Numbered from the stretch's first letter, positions 13,321 to 25,848 are shown. The stretch is DNA of 64,000 bases from Opeltia flavorubescens (GCA_000442125.1 KE546965.1:2666001-2730000), one strand, 5' to 3'. Notes: generated by a model not told the origin, from the sequence alone. Numbers and translations are program-made.

Positions 13321-14963
13321 ATGATCGGAGAAACCCTCACCGCCTACATTTTCATCCGCGTCTTCATATCTTTCCTCCGCTCTGTTACTCCAGCCTCCTT
13401 CCTCTACTGCCTTTTCCGTCTCCTCTCCCCCAGCATTCTCTACACATCCCCATACCTTGACATCCTAGCTACCTGCGAAGTCCTATTCTACCTCTTCTAT
13501 TTCCTCCCCACAAGTAAAGCATTGAAAAATCAACGGGCGAATCATCCCCCACCTTTATCCCGCTNCGAGCGTGCTGCCCTCTTTCGTAAATGTATCGATA
13601 CGGTGCCTGATGTGCAGGAATTTTTGTATCTGGGCACCGGTGACCCGAAGTCGGATATCAAGAGAGAGAACGTGAAGGAGTGGTTCTGCTGGGCTTTTTT
13701 GAATAAAGAAACTTGGACGTCCGATGAGGATGATGAAGAGTTGGAGGAATATGTCCGGCAGACGGAGATGATGCTGGGGAAACGTATAGAACCCGGACGA
13801 GGAAAGGCGAAGTCGTTGCGTATCACGTTAGATGATTTTACCATTTTGCATAGACCTTTGGTCTGGTATATCGTGAGGATTCCATTCGTCCATTCGTCCA
13901 TTCATCCATTCATCCTGGCTATATATTTCCAAGATAAATATCCGGCAATTACACTCAATGCTAATCAACGTTCTTTTTAAAATAGTTCATGGTGGGCGGA
14001 CACGACCTCATCGCACACACCTACCTCTCCCTCTTCCACTCCTTCCACCTCCACCGGCGTCCGCTCACAAAATTCCTCAACGAATTCCCCCTTCGACCGC
14101 ATACGCTCTTCTCCCGCCACATCACCCCAGCCCGCAACCTCACCTACTACCACCACCGCGGCAGCATTTCTTCCACCACCACCAAAAACCCCTTACCCAT
14201 CGTCCTCATCCACGGCGTCGGCATCGGCCTCCACACATACATGCGCCTAATGTCCGAATTCACCTCCGCCACCTCCTCAAACGTAGATTTCATCGCCCTA
14301 GAAATCATGCCCATATCCTTCCGTCTCACCCATCCCCCCCTCCTCACATCCTCCCTCATGGATGAAATCCTAACTATCTTAACCCACCATAACTACAATA
14401 AATTCGTCCTGATAGGACAATCCTACGGCACGATAATCGCTGCGCAAATGCTCCACCATCCCGAAATTGGGAGGAGGGTGGATAGTTTAATTCTTTTCGA
14501 TCCGGTGACTTTTCTCCTGCATTTGACGGAAATGGCGTATAATTTCACCAGAAGGGTTCCCGAGACGGCGAATCAGCACCAACTTTTCTACTTCGCGAGT
14601 ACGGATATGGGGATCGCGCATACACTCGCCCGGTATACTTTTTGGAATGAGAGTATTCTCTGGAAGGAAGAGTTGGGGGGGAGGAAGTGTACCGTTATCT
14701 TAGGGGCGAAGGATATCGTTGTTGCGGCGGAGGAGGTGGGGAGATATTTAACCAGGGAGGAAGGGGTGAGGGCTGTTGATGATAGGAGGGGGAGAGGGAG
14801 AGATGAAGGATGGAAGAGGAGGAGGTGGGAGGGGAGGGGGGTAGAGGTGCTTTGGTTTGAAGGGAATGATCATGGGGAGATTATTGATACGAGGGAGGGG
14901 AGGGAGGTTTTGATTAGGGTGGGGATGAGGTATTGCCATTCCTCATCATCATCAATTCAATAA
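13321..14963 (+). CDS. Alpha/beta hydrolase with N-terminal membrane segment
   Basis: Exons 13321-13872 and 13986-14963 give 509 residues; the 113 nt intron is phase 0. The N-terminal third has two hydrophobic stretches (residues about 5-60), suggesting membrane attachment. The hydrolase fold shows an H-G-V-G oxyanion-type motif after a beta strand, a G-Q-S-Y-G nucleophile elbow (Ser330), an acidic residue in G-A-K-D (Asp427) and a late N-D-H-G (His480), so the Ser-Asp-His triad appears complete. The substrate cannot be read from sequence. One ambiguous base lies at 13565. The second exon changes from C-rich codons at its start to very G-rich codons at its end. The ATG at 13321 is the first in frame; only a TTG lies upstream. 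Confidence 0.8.
13883..13914 (+). repeat. Intronic CATTCRTC tandem repeat
   Basis: Four 8-bp units (two CATTCGTC, two CATTCATC) lie within the hydrolase intron just after the donor site. Confidence 0.85.
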
Positions 14964-15691
14964 CAATTCCTTTATAAAAACATTCTCGGATTACACGGAG
15001 AAACTTAGCAAACTATAGTAAAGACAACAAAAATAATGTCCGAAAAGTCATTCTACTACGTTGACACTGCTCTGTTTTCGACATAAAAGTAATCAATGTA
15101 GACGATTCCCATCGTCCTACATGCGAAATTTCCAAAGGAATCAGAAATATTCCATCAGCAAACCATACACGCATCATCCATTTTCTCGACAAATAAAAGA
15201 CACACGTGATGAGACTCCCCATCACCGATGACGAAACGTATCTTCCTGAACCAGCTTTTTTTTAAAAAAATAGTAAAATCGACACTCCGATATAACGTTA
15301 AAGGACATGAACTTTTTCCAAGCCCACAAATAGCATGCCCTAGTCTCCGGACGGAAAACCGATAGAAAGAACGAGTGACAGTATGGGAGATAACTTCGGC
15401 ACGGAATGCTTCTCCCGATCTTCGAAGCTGATAATTTCATTCACACTCCTTTTTGCTAGCTAATGCAAGTGTGAAGACATCTTTCATAGATCACGTATAA
15501 ATCTCTCCACAATCATAGTCCTCATTTCCCGAATTTTGTTCAATGACACATACCTGATCATAGCCTAAAATCGCTTGAACGACCGGCACCACCAGAACCG
15601 ATGAACATGAATTGTTGTCTAGCCGCTAGCAGATGCTTACGGGAGATCGTGCCCCATACCTGACAACCCGCAGTAATCTAAATCGCCAGCT
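14964..15691. other. Convergent intergenic region
   Basis: No coding signal. It contains the 3' flanks of the hydrolase and of the WW-domain gene. Short A/T runs near 15259-15275 could serve as polyadenylation context. Confidence 0.55.
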
Positions 15692-17341
15692 CTACGCTCT
15701 CCACCCCGGCACAGGCGGTGCCCCAGAAGAGTTATGTCCATACCCTCCTCCTCCCTGCTGCGGCGGCTGCTGCGAACTATATCCCCCACCACCTTGATGC
15801 TGCCCATACCCCTGACTCGCTTGATGGTCATAACCTTGTCCCCCTGGCGCGCCTCCTCCGTAGGACGGCTGCCCTGGATATCCTCCTCCTCCGGATGAAG
15901 TACCGGGATACTGCCCTGGCACAACATTCTGCTGGCTGGGGTGTGTGCTCATTGGTGGCGGAGGACCGTAGTTGTTTTGCTGTTGTTGAGGGTGACCGTA
16001 GCTACCGGCGTACGAGGGATCTTGGTGTGAGGGCGGGCCTTGGGAGGAAGGAGGATATTGGGAGCCCGGGTAGGGATTATAGCCGGGGGCTTGAGATTGG
16101 GGTTGGTAAGGTTGATTGTGTTGGCCGTAGCCTGGGGTTGAGGGGTTCGAAGATCCGTATTGGGAGCCGGATTGTGGGGGAGCGGCAAAGGAAGGGTTGT
16201 GTGGATCGTAGCTTTGCTGGGGGGTTTGGCTGTGCTGGCTGGGATATGGTTGTTGCTGTTGGTGCTGGGAATAGTCGGGCTGGGAGGGGGTGTGTTGAGG
16301 GTATTGGGATGAGCCAGGATTGCCGCTTTGGCCGTATTGTGGGGAATTGTAGTCGGGATAGCCGCCGGAGCTGGGTAGGTGCTGGCTTGAGTTGTGCTGT
16401 TGACTCATTGAAGAGCTGTATTGGTTGGAGGATTGCTGGTGAGGGGGCTGATAGGCTGCTGGGGGAGCCTGGCCTGAGTATCCTCCTCCTCCGCTCGAGC
16501 TATGACCTCCACTAGTGTAGCCGAAATCGTTGTTCTGATTCTGGTGACTAGCGTTAGCAGTCAATCAACGATACCACTCTTGTTTCAAACGAACCGAGGA
16601 ACCATGATGACCGCTGAAAAACGATCCGAGACCACCTTGCTGATGACCTCCAGATTGTTGCCCGTAGCCACTCGTCGAGCCAGGTTGATGAGAGGATTGT
16701 GGTTGCTGCTGCTGGTTATGTGGCTTTCCTCCACCCAAAAAACCTCCGATCAATTGGCCAGCAAGTCCGCCGCCGCCGCCACCACTACCACCGTGACCGC
16801 CGCTCCCATGACTCTGGCCGCCGCCAAGCAGAGAGCTTGCGATGCCACCAAGACCTGACTGATTGTGATTTTTGTTTGGCTTGCCAGAGATAGCGCTTGT
16901 TGCCATGTCCTAAGAGAGCAGACATTAGTAATTGATCGCTGCCACTCAGACAGCTGCGATTGCATACCGACAGAAAGCCTCGATCTGCACCTTGATAATT
17001 GTCCCCTCCATCACCTGGTCCTCGATCTGAAGACATGGCTGGCTTTTCAAAAGGATCGCCTATAGGTTGGGGAGTGGGGTCGGGCGTTGGAACAGAGAGG
17101 GCTGGTTGTGTAGGAATATCCCACTGAGAATGACCGGTTGCTCGTTGGACGTAGTAATATTTACGCGATTGACCTTCCCACTGGGCTAGCCTGTAGAGAA
17201 GTAGAAAGAGAGAGTTAGAAAGTGCGGAAAGAAGAGGATATTCGTGCGAAGGAAGGCGGGGGCAGCTTACCAGCCTTCAGGTAGTGGCGGTGGGGCTTCT
17301 GAAGGACCTTCTTGGGTAGTGGGTGTTGTAGGACGAGTCAT
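15692..17341 (-). CDS. WW-domain protein with Gly/Gln/Ser/Pro-rich tail (Wwm1-like)
   Basis: Four exons on the minus strand, 17341-17271, 17190-16968, 16909-16595 and 16540-15692, give 485 residues. The last intron (54 nt) uses a GTTCGT donor, a TGCTAAC branch site and CCAG. A single WW domain spans residues 21-50, with Trp24, the Tyr35-37 triplet, Trp47 and Pro50 all in place; the first intron cuts it at Trp24. The remainder is low complexity: Gly-rich, then Tyr/Gln/Ser/Pro-rich. A WW domain at the extreme N-terminus followed by a Q/G-rich tail resembles yeast Wwm1, a metacaspase partner, but the tail cannot be aligned by eye. WW domains bind proline-rich ligands, so an adaptor role is inferred. 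Confidence 0.75.
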
Positions 17342-18347
17342 TGGCGAGTATAATAATTATAAGAAACGAGAAATCGAGTGAGCGCTGTCATTGAAATGAA
17401 AGGTTCTAGGTCTTAAAATAATTTCTCTTGTGGGATTGCTGAACTTTGAATTTGCCCATCAAAAATGACCTGGCAAATGGCAGTGCTAGGGCTGTGCCAA
17501 GACCTATGATTTACGCTGTGCCTGCTTCATTGCCCCCTTGCCAGCTGGATTGTAGTATTTTCTGCACTTGATCATGATGAAGACAAAAAGAACTGTGATC
17601 TGTATAATGACTCTCTCATGCATTATCTACACCCTCATAGAACCTTCTTGCAACCGGACGTTTTTCCTACTGCACATGCTATGACGAATACACCAGATCT
17701 TCAGATAAGACCATATGATCATTAACTGCCTTAATGTGAATATTCATTTTTACATGTATATGTTATAAGTCGATTCGTTGCTTTTCTGACCACTGCTGGC
17801 GGTATTCAGCGAACTCTTCATACTTGTAATCCACTGAACCATTGTGCAGCACCGCTTGAATTATCGCTTCGCTTGCTATTGGATATGGGGCCCGTGAAAG
17901 TTCCAGGGTGGAATTGAGATGATTCTAAACGAAGGATGATCCCGCTGATCAGACTCGCACCAAGGAGATGCCCAATGAGTACATTGGCTAAGGGGGGCAA
18001 CCGCTAACTCAATGGGAGACCATCTATATACATTGGTCAAGCATGGGCATCTTGAGTAAAGTTTCAGCGCGTAGATCTACAAAGTAGGATATACTAGGTC
18101 TTACCTCTTGAGACTACCCATGGTTGGCAACCTTGATGATGGTTCCTTTTAGAGGCCATAAGCTTTCGTGGATGTGTGATGCGAATAGTACCACGTTGGA
18201 TGTCTCCGTACAGTACTCAATCTGGGTCGGCGTAGAACCAGAAGCTGAAGTCTGCGAATTGTGTTGAAGCAATATATCCAGGCCATTGACAAGGCGTCAA
18301 GAGAGATAGGCGAATCAACCATGTCAGGAGATACCGAGGTGACGTAT
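17342..18347. other. Intergenic region
   Basis: About 1 kb between two minus-strand genes, so it should hold the promoter of the WW-domain gene and the 3' flank of Gpi19. Short frames here show no motif or splice support. Confidence 0.5.
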
Positions 18348-19478
18348 TCAGCCATCGCCGTATAAAACCTGACAGACGCCTCCAATAGGAACGTCCATTA
18401 CGGCATCCGTGCCCTCATCCCATATATCAGCCCAGTCTCGTTGAGAACAGTTATTCGACCGGTCCATTGAGTGGACTCTTGCACTCCTTCGATGATCTAT
18501 AATTGCAACGTTGGCCGCTTCGTCGATTATGTTCTCGAGGCTGTTCATTGGAAGGGTGAGGTATTCCGTGTTGTAGGCTGCAAGCGCGACGTATATGTAT
18601 ACCAGTGTTATGACGACGAAGGAAGGGATTGCTAATGACCACCAGCGGTTTGGGTAGTAGTGAATGCCGAGCTGATGGAGGAAAGGTGATGGTAGGTAGG
18701 ACCATAGGATGTAGACCACTGGTTACAATCAGCTTTGATCTGGGTGGAAGGATGGTGGGGAGAAGAGCATGCCGAAAGTCAGAGAGGAGATAAGATAGAG
18801 GACGAATCCGTAATATTCGTAGGTAGGGACCTTTGGACTAGCACGAGGAACGGTTATGGCAGTACGCGCCGACTTCGCGACGGCAGCCTCGGTATCGTTG
18901 GGGGTATCGTTTTCCGAGCTATCTGGGGTGGTTGGTCGAGATGTTGTCGCAGAGAAGGATGGCCGAAGTAAAGAAGTCAGGGACGGCGAAGGAGGGAGGG
19001 GCGTCGGCGGTTTGTTATAGAAGGGAGGCGCGAAGGCATTGGCGCTCAGGAGTGACGAGCTGGAATGATGGAGGTACGGCTGCTGTCCGTTGACAGGAGC
19101 ATCTGAGGCATCTTCCGATCCCGAATCAGAAGTCGAAGACTCCGAGCCATATGGCGCATCGAGAGAATAGTGAGAGTGGAAGTCGGCCTCGTCGGCTTCG
19201 TCGTCTTCCTCTTCACCATCGGTCGAGAATGCAGGCTGTGGAGGGTCAGAAGCTTTGAGAGCTCTGGGCGTATGCTCCTCGGGAGTGCTTGCAGGCGTAA
19301 TTGAGAATGACCCCAGTGGAAGCAGATCAGGGGCAGAACGGGATTGTGGGAAGGCTGCTGTGCGTCCCCTGTCTTGAGAGGATATAGAGCTTGCTGTATT
19401 CGTATGCATAGCTTTGTCAAACTTCTGATTGATTGATTCTGCAAGTAAGTCCGAGGTCCCAATGACGAAATCCTGCAT
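18348..19478 (-). CDS. GPI19: GPI-GlcNAc transferase subunit Gpi19 (PIG-P family)
   Basis: Exons 19478-18773 and 18718-18348 give 358 residues. The first 200 are disordered and acidic/Ser-rich, with R-S-A-P-D-L-L near the N-terminus, a feature I associate with filamentous-fungal Gpi19. The PIG-P domain follows: Y-E-Y-Y-G-F-V-L-Y-L, a first membrane helix, then S-Y-L-P-S-P-F-L-H-Q-L-G, a second helix and Y-L-T-L-P. The tail W-D-E-G-T-D-A-V-M-D-V-P-I-G contains motifs expected of the family. The protein acts in the ER membrane in the first step of GPI-anchor synthesis. Exons join only through a GC-AG intron. The start may instead be the Met at 19410. Confidence 0.85.
18719..18772 (-). other. 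GC-AG intron in Gpi19
   Basis: No GT exists where exon 1 must end. A GCATGC donor at 18772 and a CCAG acceptor ending at 18719 give a 54 nt phase-1 intron. It joins L-T-F to V-Y-I-L-W-S-Y-L-P and completes the first membrane helix. Confidence 0.75.
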
Positions 19479-20070
19479 TCGCGCTAAAATCTTGGCACAG
19501 ACTGTTGATGGATTTTGACAGGCTTGACAGGACAGGGCACACTTCAGCTATTCAGTCAGCCACCCACAGTTCTCCATCGGTTGTGGATTTGCAAGATTAT
19601 GGCACAGTCATACTCCTTCAATACAGAGTCATTATTGAAGGAGCATGCTTCATTACCGTATTACAAGTTGACAAGTTTCACGTTGTAGGAATGTAGGTAG
19701 GAACAACTATCATGGGTTTTGTTAAAATCTACATCGCCATCGAAGCGCAGGTATGGTTGGGGTTGATGATATCCAATAGCAGCATCGACTGCGCAGAGTG
19801 TCCGATAAGGCAGATGTCTAGTGATGCGGCAGCCATTTCGGTCTTAGACTATGGTAGAGTCATGTTTCCGGTGCCATCGTGGCGACGATGTCCATTTATA
19901 TGACTTGGGCAGGCGGACGCTGACTTTTTCCCCTGACGGAAGAATACCAAATCAATCATGCCGCCACGGAGTACCAGAATTCTTCTATGCTTTCCTCGGC
20001 TCTGAAAGTTTTCTTTCGGCGTATATACAAAGCTATGTGGATGTCATCCATCTCCCCTTCTCTTTTCATA
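19479..20070. other. Intergenic region upstream of Gpi19
   Basis: This 592 bp lies between two minus-strand genes. I see no coding signal, repeat or clear promoter motif. Confidence 0.5.
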
Positions 20071-20832
20071 TTAAGCCGTGTCCGCTAAAGTTGAGGTCGT
20101 GTTCTGCTTCATTTTAACTGCGGCGTTCAGCTCTCTGCCGGTCGGCCTGACCCCTGGAGGAATATAACGGTCCATAGGAGAGTTCGTGGACATGAGGAAA
20201 ACGCCCAGACTTTTCACCATACCTAAGGAATGGAGATGCTTAGTACGACCTGGATCCTTTCAATGAGGGGTCAGAAGCCTTTTTGACTCACCCATCTCTT
20301 GATAGCCTGCTTGGTGCAACCAAGACACGCAATTCTCATGGATGCTGACTGCGGCTGTATGTAGATCCCAAAAGGTCGATATATCGCTTGGCATTAAAGG
20401 GCCTTCTGGCGGTTCCGGTAGGTCCATCTTAGGAAATATTTCCAGCATGGCAATCACGAGCGTACAAGTACCTTTAGGTATCCTTGGTCAGCCAAGCTGC
20501 CTCGTTGAAGATTGCAATATCTTCCACTTACCGACGGTATACCTCCGTGGGGTCTCCATTTGAAGCAAAGGCGTCTTACGCTTTCTGTACGCGCTCCTAA
20601 ATTCGAAATCCCGGTAGCCATACCTGGACACATCGACAGCGAAAAACTTTTGGATTGCCGCAGTGCAGTCTGCAGTGACCATTCCAGAGCCAAGCCAGTT
20701 CCAACTACCTGTACACGGTGGGTCTCGGTTCTTAGGGGCGACTGGTATGGTGGCAGTCATGCATCCCGAAATTTGCAAAACCAGCAACCATAGCGAGGCA
20801 GAGGAAATTGACAACAGGGTACGACTGATCAT
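20071..20832 (-). CDS. Small secreted four-cysteine protein
   Basis: Three exons on the minus strand, 20832-20532, 20471-20292 and 20222-20071, give 210 residues. Introns are 60 and 68 nt, both phase 1. A hydrophobic N-terminal segment (residues 5-24) looks like a signal peptide. The mature part contains G-S-W-N-W-L-G-S-G and T-A-D-C, then R-R-Y-T-V-G-T-C and later F-W-D-L and N-C-V-S-W. Four cysteines after the leader could form two disulfides. I recognise this pattern from secreted proteins of plant-associated ascomycetes, but no function is established. The last exon is supported by phase and frame only. Confidence 0.7.
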
Positions 20833-21793
20833 CTTTGGTTTCCACCGACGAACCCTGCTTTCACCTTGAAAAAGTGATTGAGTGCATGATACTGTACACT
20901 CCCGACGGTAAAAAGTCATTTCCTTGGCTGCGGCTGCTCATGAGACAGAAAATTGCGCATCTCGAATCAAACAAAACTGATAAGAGCTGCGCTTGAGCAC
21001 AAAGCGATCCTAGCCCATTTCGTCAACTATTTCAATTCTGTCTGAAAATCCGCGGCAGCTAAGAAGAGAAAGTGTTGGGAATACGAGAGGTAGGTGGATT
21101 CCGGACAAGTACGACGAACACTATGCACAATCTCGATAAGAGAGAAAAAGGGTTGTCATCATCCAACCTGCAGATGGTGTTGCTTACAGACACGATCAAT
21201 CTATGCGGGGTTTCTTCCGAAAAGCGATGACCGTGCACCAATTGCCGTGCGGGCGCGAAACGGGTGCGGATGCACATGTCAAACAAAGTCTGGAGAGATG
21301 ACGTCGGAAGAAGAGATGAATAGCGACACCCTCTGTTGAGATAAGCGAACAATATCGGCATGGGGGAACCGACGACCGGAAATAGACGGTCTAAGAGCAA
21401 GGAAAGCAAATTAGATGTAGACATATCAGATCTCAACATTCAAACACAATATTGGGATTCTATTTTCATCATCTGGAATTGAACACGACAGGTTCCAATA
21501 TCTATCAGTCGGAATCAGTTATGGACTTGGTGTGCAGCGGTCGTCGTAATATTACCGATTCGGATCTCCTGTTCTTGATTAGGAACGGCAGATCGACAGG
21601 AGATAATTGGAGTGTGGGGCCGCCGACGTCATACCACTTCAGGCACGCTGTCGAGATATCGAATGCAGGGACACATTATTATTGCTTCGCAATATTAAAT
21701 TTCACTGATCTGCCACATCTGTTTTTGTTGAACAAATCGCATCCGGAGGGAAAAAAGTAAGACAAGGAAGCACGATATCGAAGATCACCAGCT
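20833..21793. other. Divergent intergenic region
   Basis: This 961 bp separates the secreted-protein gene (minus) from the small hydrophilic gene (plus). A 126-codon minus frame at 21059-21439 has no motif. No TATA box is obvious. Confidence 0.5.
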
Positions 21794-22227
21794 ATGGCTT
21801 ACAACAACGTTAACGAGCAATCTGGCGTCGCAAATGCTCAATCAATCCCGCAGAAGGCGGCCAGTGGCTTTCAATCTGAACAGCCCATGAGTAAGCAGTC
21901 CCATGGAACGTTGCATGCTGCTTCAACAGTTCATCAGAATCGTTGTACCGATTCAAAGTAGGAGACCTAATTCTGACTTCTTGTATAGATACCGCACATC
22001 ATACCTCCGGTCTCCATTCGCACCAAACCCAACATCCTGCAAGCTCGGAGGCTGAGGAAAAGCTCGAAAAAGAAGGTCATCTTCCAGGCCTATCGGAAGT
22101 ACAGCATGACACCGAGAAGGACATGAGACAGCCTGGTGAGGATGATGCTGCTGGGAATAAGATTCATCATAAAGGGATTTTGAAGAAGATGCTTCATTGG
22201 GAGCATAATGGCATGAATGCTGATTGA
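21794..22227 (+). CDS. Small hydrophilic His-rich protein, probably disordered
   Basis: Exons 21794-21890 and 21989-22227 give 111 residues. The 98 nt phase-1 intron has GTAAGC and TATAG. The protein is rich in His, Gln, Glu and Lys, has no signal peptide or membrane segment, and ends in a basic patch followed by W-E-H-N. Such small hydrophilic proteins are often stress- or conidiation-linked in fungi, but no family motif is recognised here. Confidence 0.65.
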
Positions 22228-23486
22228 ATGCGACCAATTTCTATGGTTGAGATCGGGATGGATGCGACTTGACAGATAGATCTGCTATAAGATGGAGGAG
22301 AGTGGCGATTGGCGGCAGACTAAAACATAACGACAGAATAGAGATTGGGAATACATGGCTGGGTCCTAGATGATAGAGATTCGAAGGGTATGGGATACAG
22401 CGTATGGATAGAGAGCATAACATTTTGTTCAGGGCATAATGTAACATTCGCAAATCAAAGCTCAATTTCTACATCTACTGTTGTAAGTATAGCGACATTG
22501 TGCTGCAGCTCCAGCTTCTGGTTGATCAGATCTTTCTCCAGACCACAGCTTGACCTCCAAAAACCTGTCTCCATTGGCAGCCCTCGTACAAGACATGATC
22601 TTCGAGCCTAAATGGAGTGTCCCATACCTTATCTACGAATATCTGGATGCATAAGTTTCCTGCACTATTATCTATTCTTGGTAGAGTACAGCTCAAATTC
22701 TCCGACCATAATTCGTATTCGGTAGCTTGTCTCACCATCGTAGCCGAACCGAGTTGTCCGGCCAGCGCTCCAGTATCCCACTCATGCTGACCTGATGCGC
22801 GATGAACACTCATTATTTGATAGAATCATACGGATGGTATCCATGATTGGCTGACTTGTGGAATGAATTACATATGGTTGGAGTCCATTAATAGTGGTCT
22901 ACTACCTTCAGCGACCGACCTGCCTGATCCGGGCACACCAAGATATAAATTGAGAAGGAAGAGCCTAGACCTTCAGATCCACGCCAACATGAAACAGGGG
23001 ACTAGTGGTTGACTTAGCTTCCCTGACGTCAAGTCTCTACGTGTCACCTCCGTCCGATGCTTTACGACATTGATCGAATCACTACCTGTGAGGACTCTTG
23101 TAGAAGTACATATATATACCAGCACAACAGGCTATGGTCCTTACCCTTCATGAGCGCTCGCAGTCATTTGATTTGTGAGCAATATGGACAGAGTCCAGCT
23201 CTCTCAACGCAAGAAAGCCCAATCGACCTCGGCCCCCAACTAATCCCTAACATCTCATCCCGATGGTGTGGAGGGGGCTCAGCTAGCTATCACCGTTAGG
23301 GCGGTGTGATCCTTGGGATGTCACATTGCAGCAGATACTATCCTCAGCTCCGTTAGCGAGTTCCAGGAATCTGATGTAATATTTCAGCTCTACGTTTTCG
23401 CTTTCGTAGCCTTTTCCGCAATCAATCTCATCCTCTTCAAGTAAAGTATCCTTGAGCTTGAAGATATCATGCCGGGTTGAACAAGA
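22228..23486. other. Intergenic region
   Basis: About 1.26 kb. A 95-codon minus-strand frame at 22526-22813 has plausible composition but no splice partners or motif, so I do not call it a gene. Confidence 0.45.
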
Positions 23487-24466
23487 ATGGCGAAAATGCT
23501 CGATGGGCCAGTGCCTGATGGTGCCCGAAGCGTGGCGTGGCCTTGGTACCATCATCTTCTGACCACCGAGCTTACAGTAGATGCCAGAAAATTACTGGCG
23601 ACTTATAGCCGAATACCAGCAGATCAGTTGGAAACACACATTTACAGTATTGTGAGTTATTCGCCTCTGGGTCATTACACTAGCTCACGATGATGTAGCG
23701 AGACAAAGCCTGGGGCATCTTTCCTTGGCCGTGCGTAGGTGAATTTTGGTTCCTGAGTTTCGGCCTTGCGAAGCATCCTCTCTACAAGAATATGGTTCTT
23801 CCGCGCCTTAAAGCTGGCCAGACACTTCTTGATGTCGGGGCATGCTTGGGCCAAGACATTAGAAAATGTATCTTTGATGGAGCTCCAGCCGCCAATGTGT
23901 ACGCTTCAGATCTCTTCCCGGAATATGAAGACTTGGCGTATGATCTTTGGCGTGATCAAGATCGATTACCACCAGGTCATTTCTTTGCGGAGAACATCCT
24001 TGCCGACAACGCGTTGTTCACATCGGGGCCTCTCATGACGCGGCTTGGTCCAGGATCGGTCGATATCATTACGATGACCATGTTTCTCCATCTCTTCAAC
24101 TACGAGAATCAATTGAAGACCGCTACCCGAATATTGCGCCTCTTGTCCCAAAAACCCGGGAGTTTGATCATAGGTTCTCAAGCAGGATCCATCGATTTTG
24201 GCGAGCAAACGCTCAAACCTCCATTTCATCGCAGCGAGACTGGGGCTAAGCGCACCGTATTTCGACACAATCCAGAAAGCTTTGAGCGGCTCTGGAAGGA
24301 AGCTGGCCAAGTCACTGGAATACCCCTTAGGATTTCTGCTGTGCTTCAAGCACCGACCGACTTCCTTGCGGGAGCTGATTCAAGTTTCGACTTTGCGNTT
24401 AAGAAGCGGAGATATCTTACCAGATCGGAAACTCGACGATTGTACTTTTCTATCATGAGAACATGA
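23487..24466 (+). CDS. Class I SAM-dependent methyltransferase of the AusD/Trt5 type
   Basis: Exons 23487-23651 and 23699-24466 give 310 residues; the 47 nt intron is phase 0. Residues 97-108 form the SAM-binding motif I (L-L-D-V-G-A-C-L-G-Q). Other family marks are A-W-G-I-F-P-W-P-C-V-G before it, A-S-D-L-F-P-E at the acidic loop, H-L-F-N-Y after strand 4, and R-H-N-P-E-S-F-E-R-L-W near the C-terminus. This layout matches small-molecule methyltransferases of meroterpenoid clusters such as AusD and Trt5, which often methylate carboxylates. No synthase or cyclase lies nearby, so the substrate is unknown. One ambiguous base lies at 24398. Confidence 0.8.
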
Positions 24467-25848
24467 ACTACTCTTAGTTGCGTGAAATGCTATTCGGCGC
24501 GTCACCGACCTCAGGCCCTCCTGCCTAATCGCAGCAACAGCAAATGGACATGAGATCGTCCTTGTCATTTGTTCTGCTCCCTGGGAAACTTCTATCAGGG
24601 CATGAGTGGAGGCTCGCCAGTGTAAAGACCCACGCTACTCGAGGCTGTTTTGTTGGACATTGATGTTTCAAGACCTCTACACTCACAAACGGTCCGAGCC
24701 GGTGCCAGATACAACTTGAGGCTATGGCTGGTACGTCTGTTAAGTCAAGTTGAAGCGATCACGCTAATTTGTAGCAGAGTTTTCTTATCACGGTGCCATT
24801 GGACGCCATAGCTCAGTACTATAGTTTGTCCTAACTAAGAGTATAGCATTTTCAGCAGCGAAACTTCAGAATTTACATCTACCAGAGGCTTCTATTCATT
24901 GTCCCACGTCCTTTGGTCGATCTAACTTCAATGTTCGCAGCGCGTCTGGCCTCGTCAGTTTTGAAGTATGGCAGCACGTCGGAACACACTGCTGGAATCT
25001 GATGCACTCAGAGCTCAACATTTAGTTCGGACGAGACGGTTATTGGGCAATGCTTCCAAGCGCTGGACTCCTCGACCTCGACTGGCTGATCCACAGCTTG
25101 ACAGAAGCATGGAAAAGACCTGGCTTCTACTGCATCCCATCGACTCCCGGTCGAGATTGCTTGAAGAGTTTGGTAGGAGATTCGGACCAGCGGCAAACCT
25201 AAATCCGAAGCAGATTCGTTGGATCGGTGGTCTCATCGCGCAACGATGCATCAGTACTGCTCAACGATGAATCGATTTGCTACCCAATCACATACGATGA
25301 ATAGCGAGACGGAGGGATACTTGCCAAGACAGGACGTTCGGGTTTTGCTTCTTGGTTGGCTTGTGATGAAGATCGGCAGCGCCGGGGTGCATCTATGTGA
25401 TGATGGAAATGGAAAAGCGAACGATTTTGATAAGCCTCTGACCCACATGGCGCAATGTCTAAGACCCTTTCTCGGATGAACTAGCATCGGAAACGCTCGG
25501 AAAGGTGCTTCCGCCATGTGGCAAGCGGAGCATCCGACATTTCTAAGAACCAATGACTGGAGCTACAGTCTTGCAGCCAATTTACTCATTCAAAGCCTTC
25601 CCTTTTCGTTAAACAGATTCTCCCATTGATTGCATGACGTATGTGAAGAGGTCAAGTCGACACATCGAAGAGGATCGCTGATGCCTCTGATTGGTGTAAA
25701 AGTCATGACGGATATCAGCTGCTCTTTCCCTTTGTGTGAACAAAGTTTCAACATGATTCCGTAGCTCATTTTCTCGTATTCATAATTCACCTTCATTGCC
25801 CATCTCAACCTCAGACTTCTCACTTACTAGTCTTCACACCGTGACAGA
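24467..25848. other. Intergenic region with weak coding-like traces
   Basis: About 1.38 kb. Around 24960-25480 all plus-strand frames have stretches of ordinary amino-acid composition (one reads D-L-D-W-L-I-H and R-P-G-F-Y-C-I-P) broken by stops. This may be the relic of a lost gene, but I cannot assign a family. Confidence 0.35.

Noticed and set aside
21059-21439. 126-codon minus-strand frame
   Set aside because: No motif; lies in a divergent promoter region; length not exceptional for chance in this composition.
22526-22813. 95-codon minus-strand frame with ordinary composition
   Set aside because: No motif, signal peptide, splice partner or neighbour context supports it.
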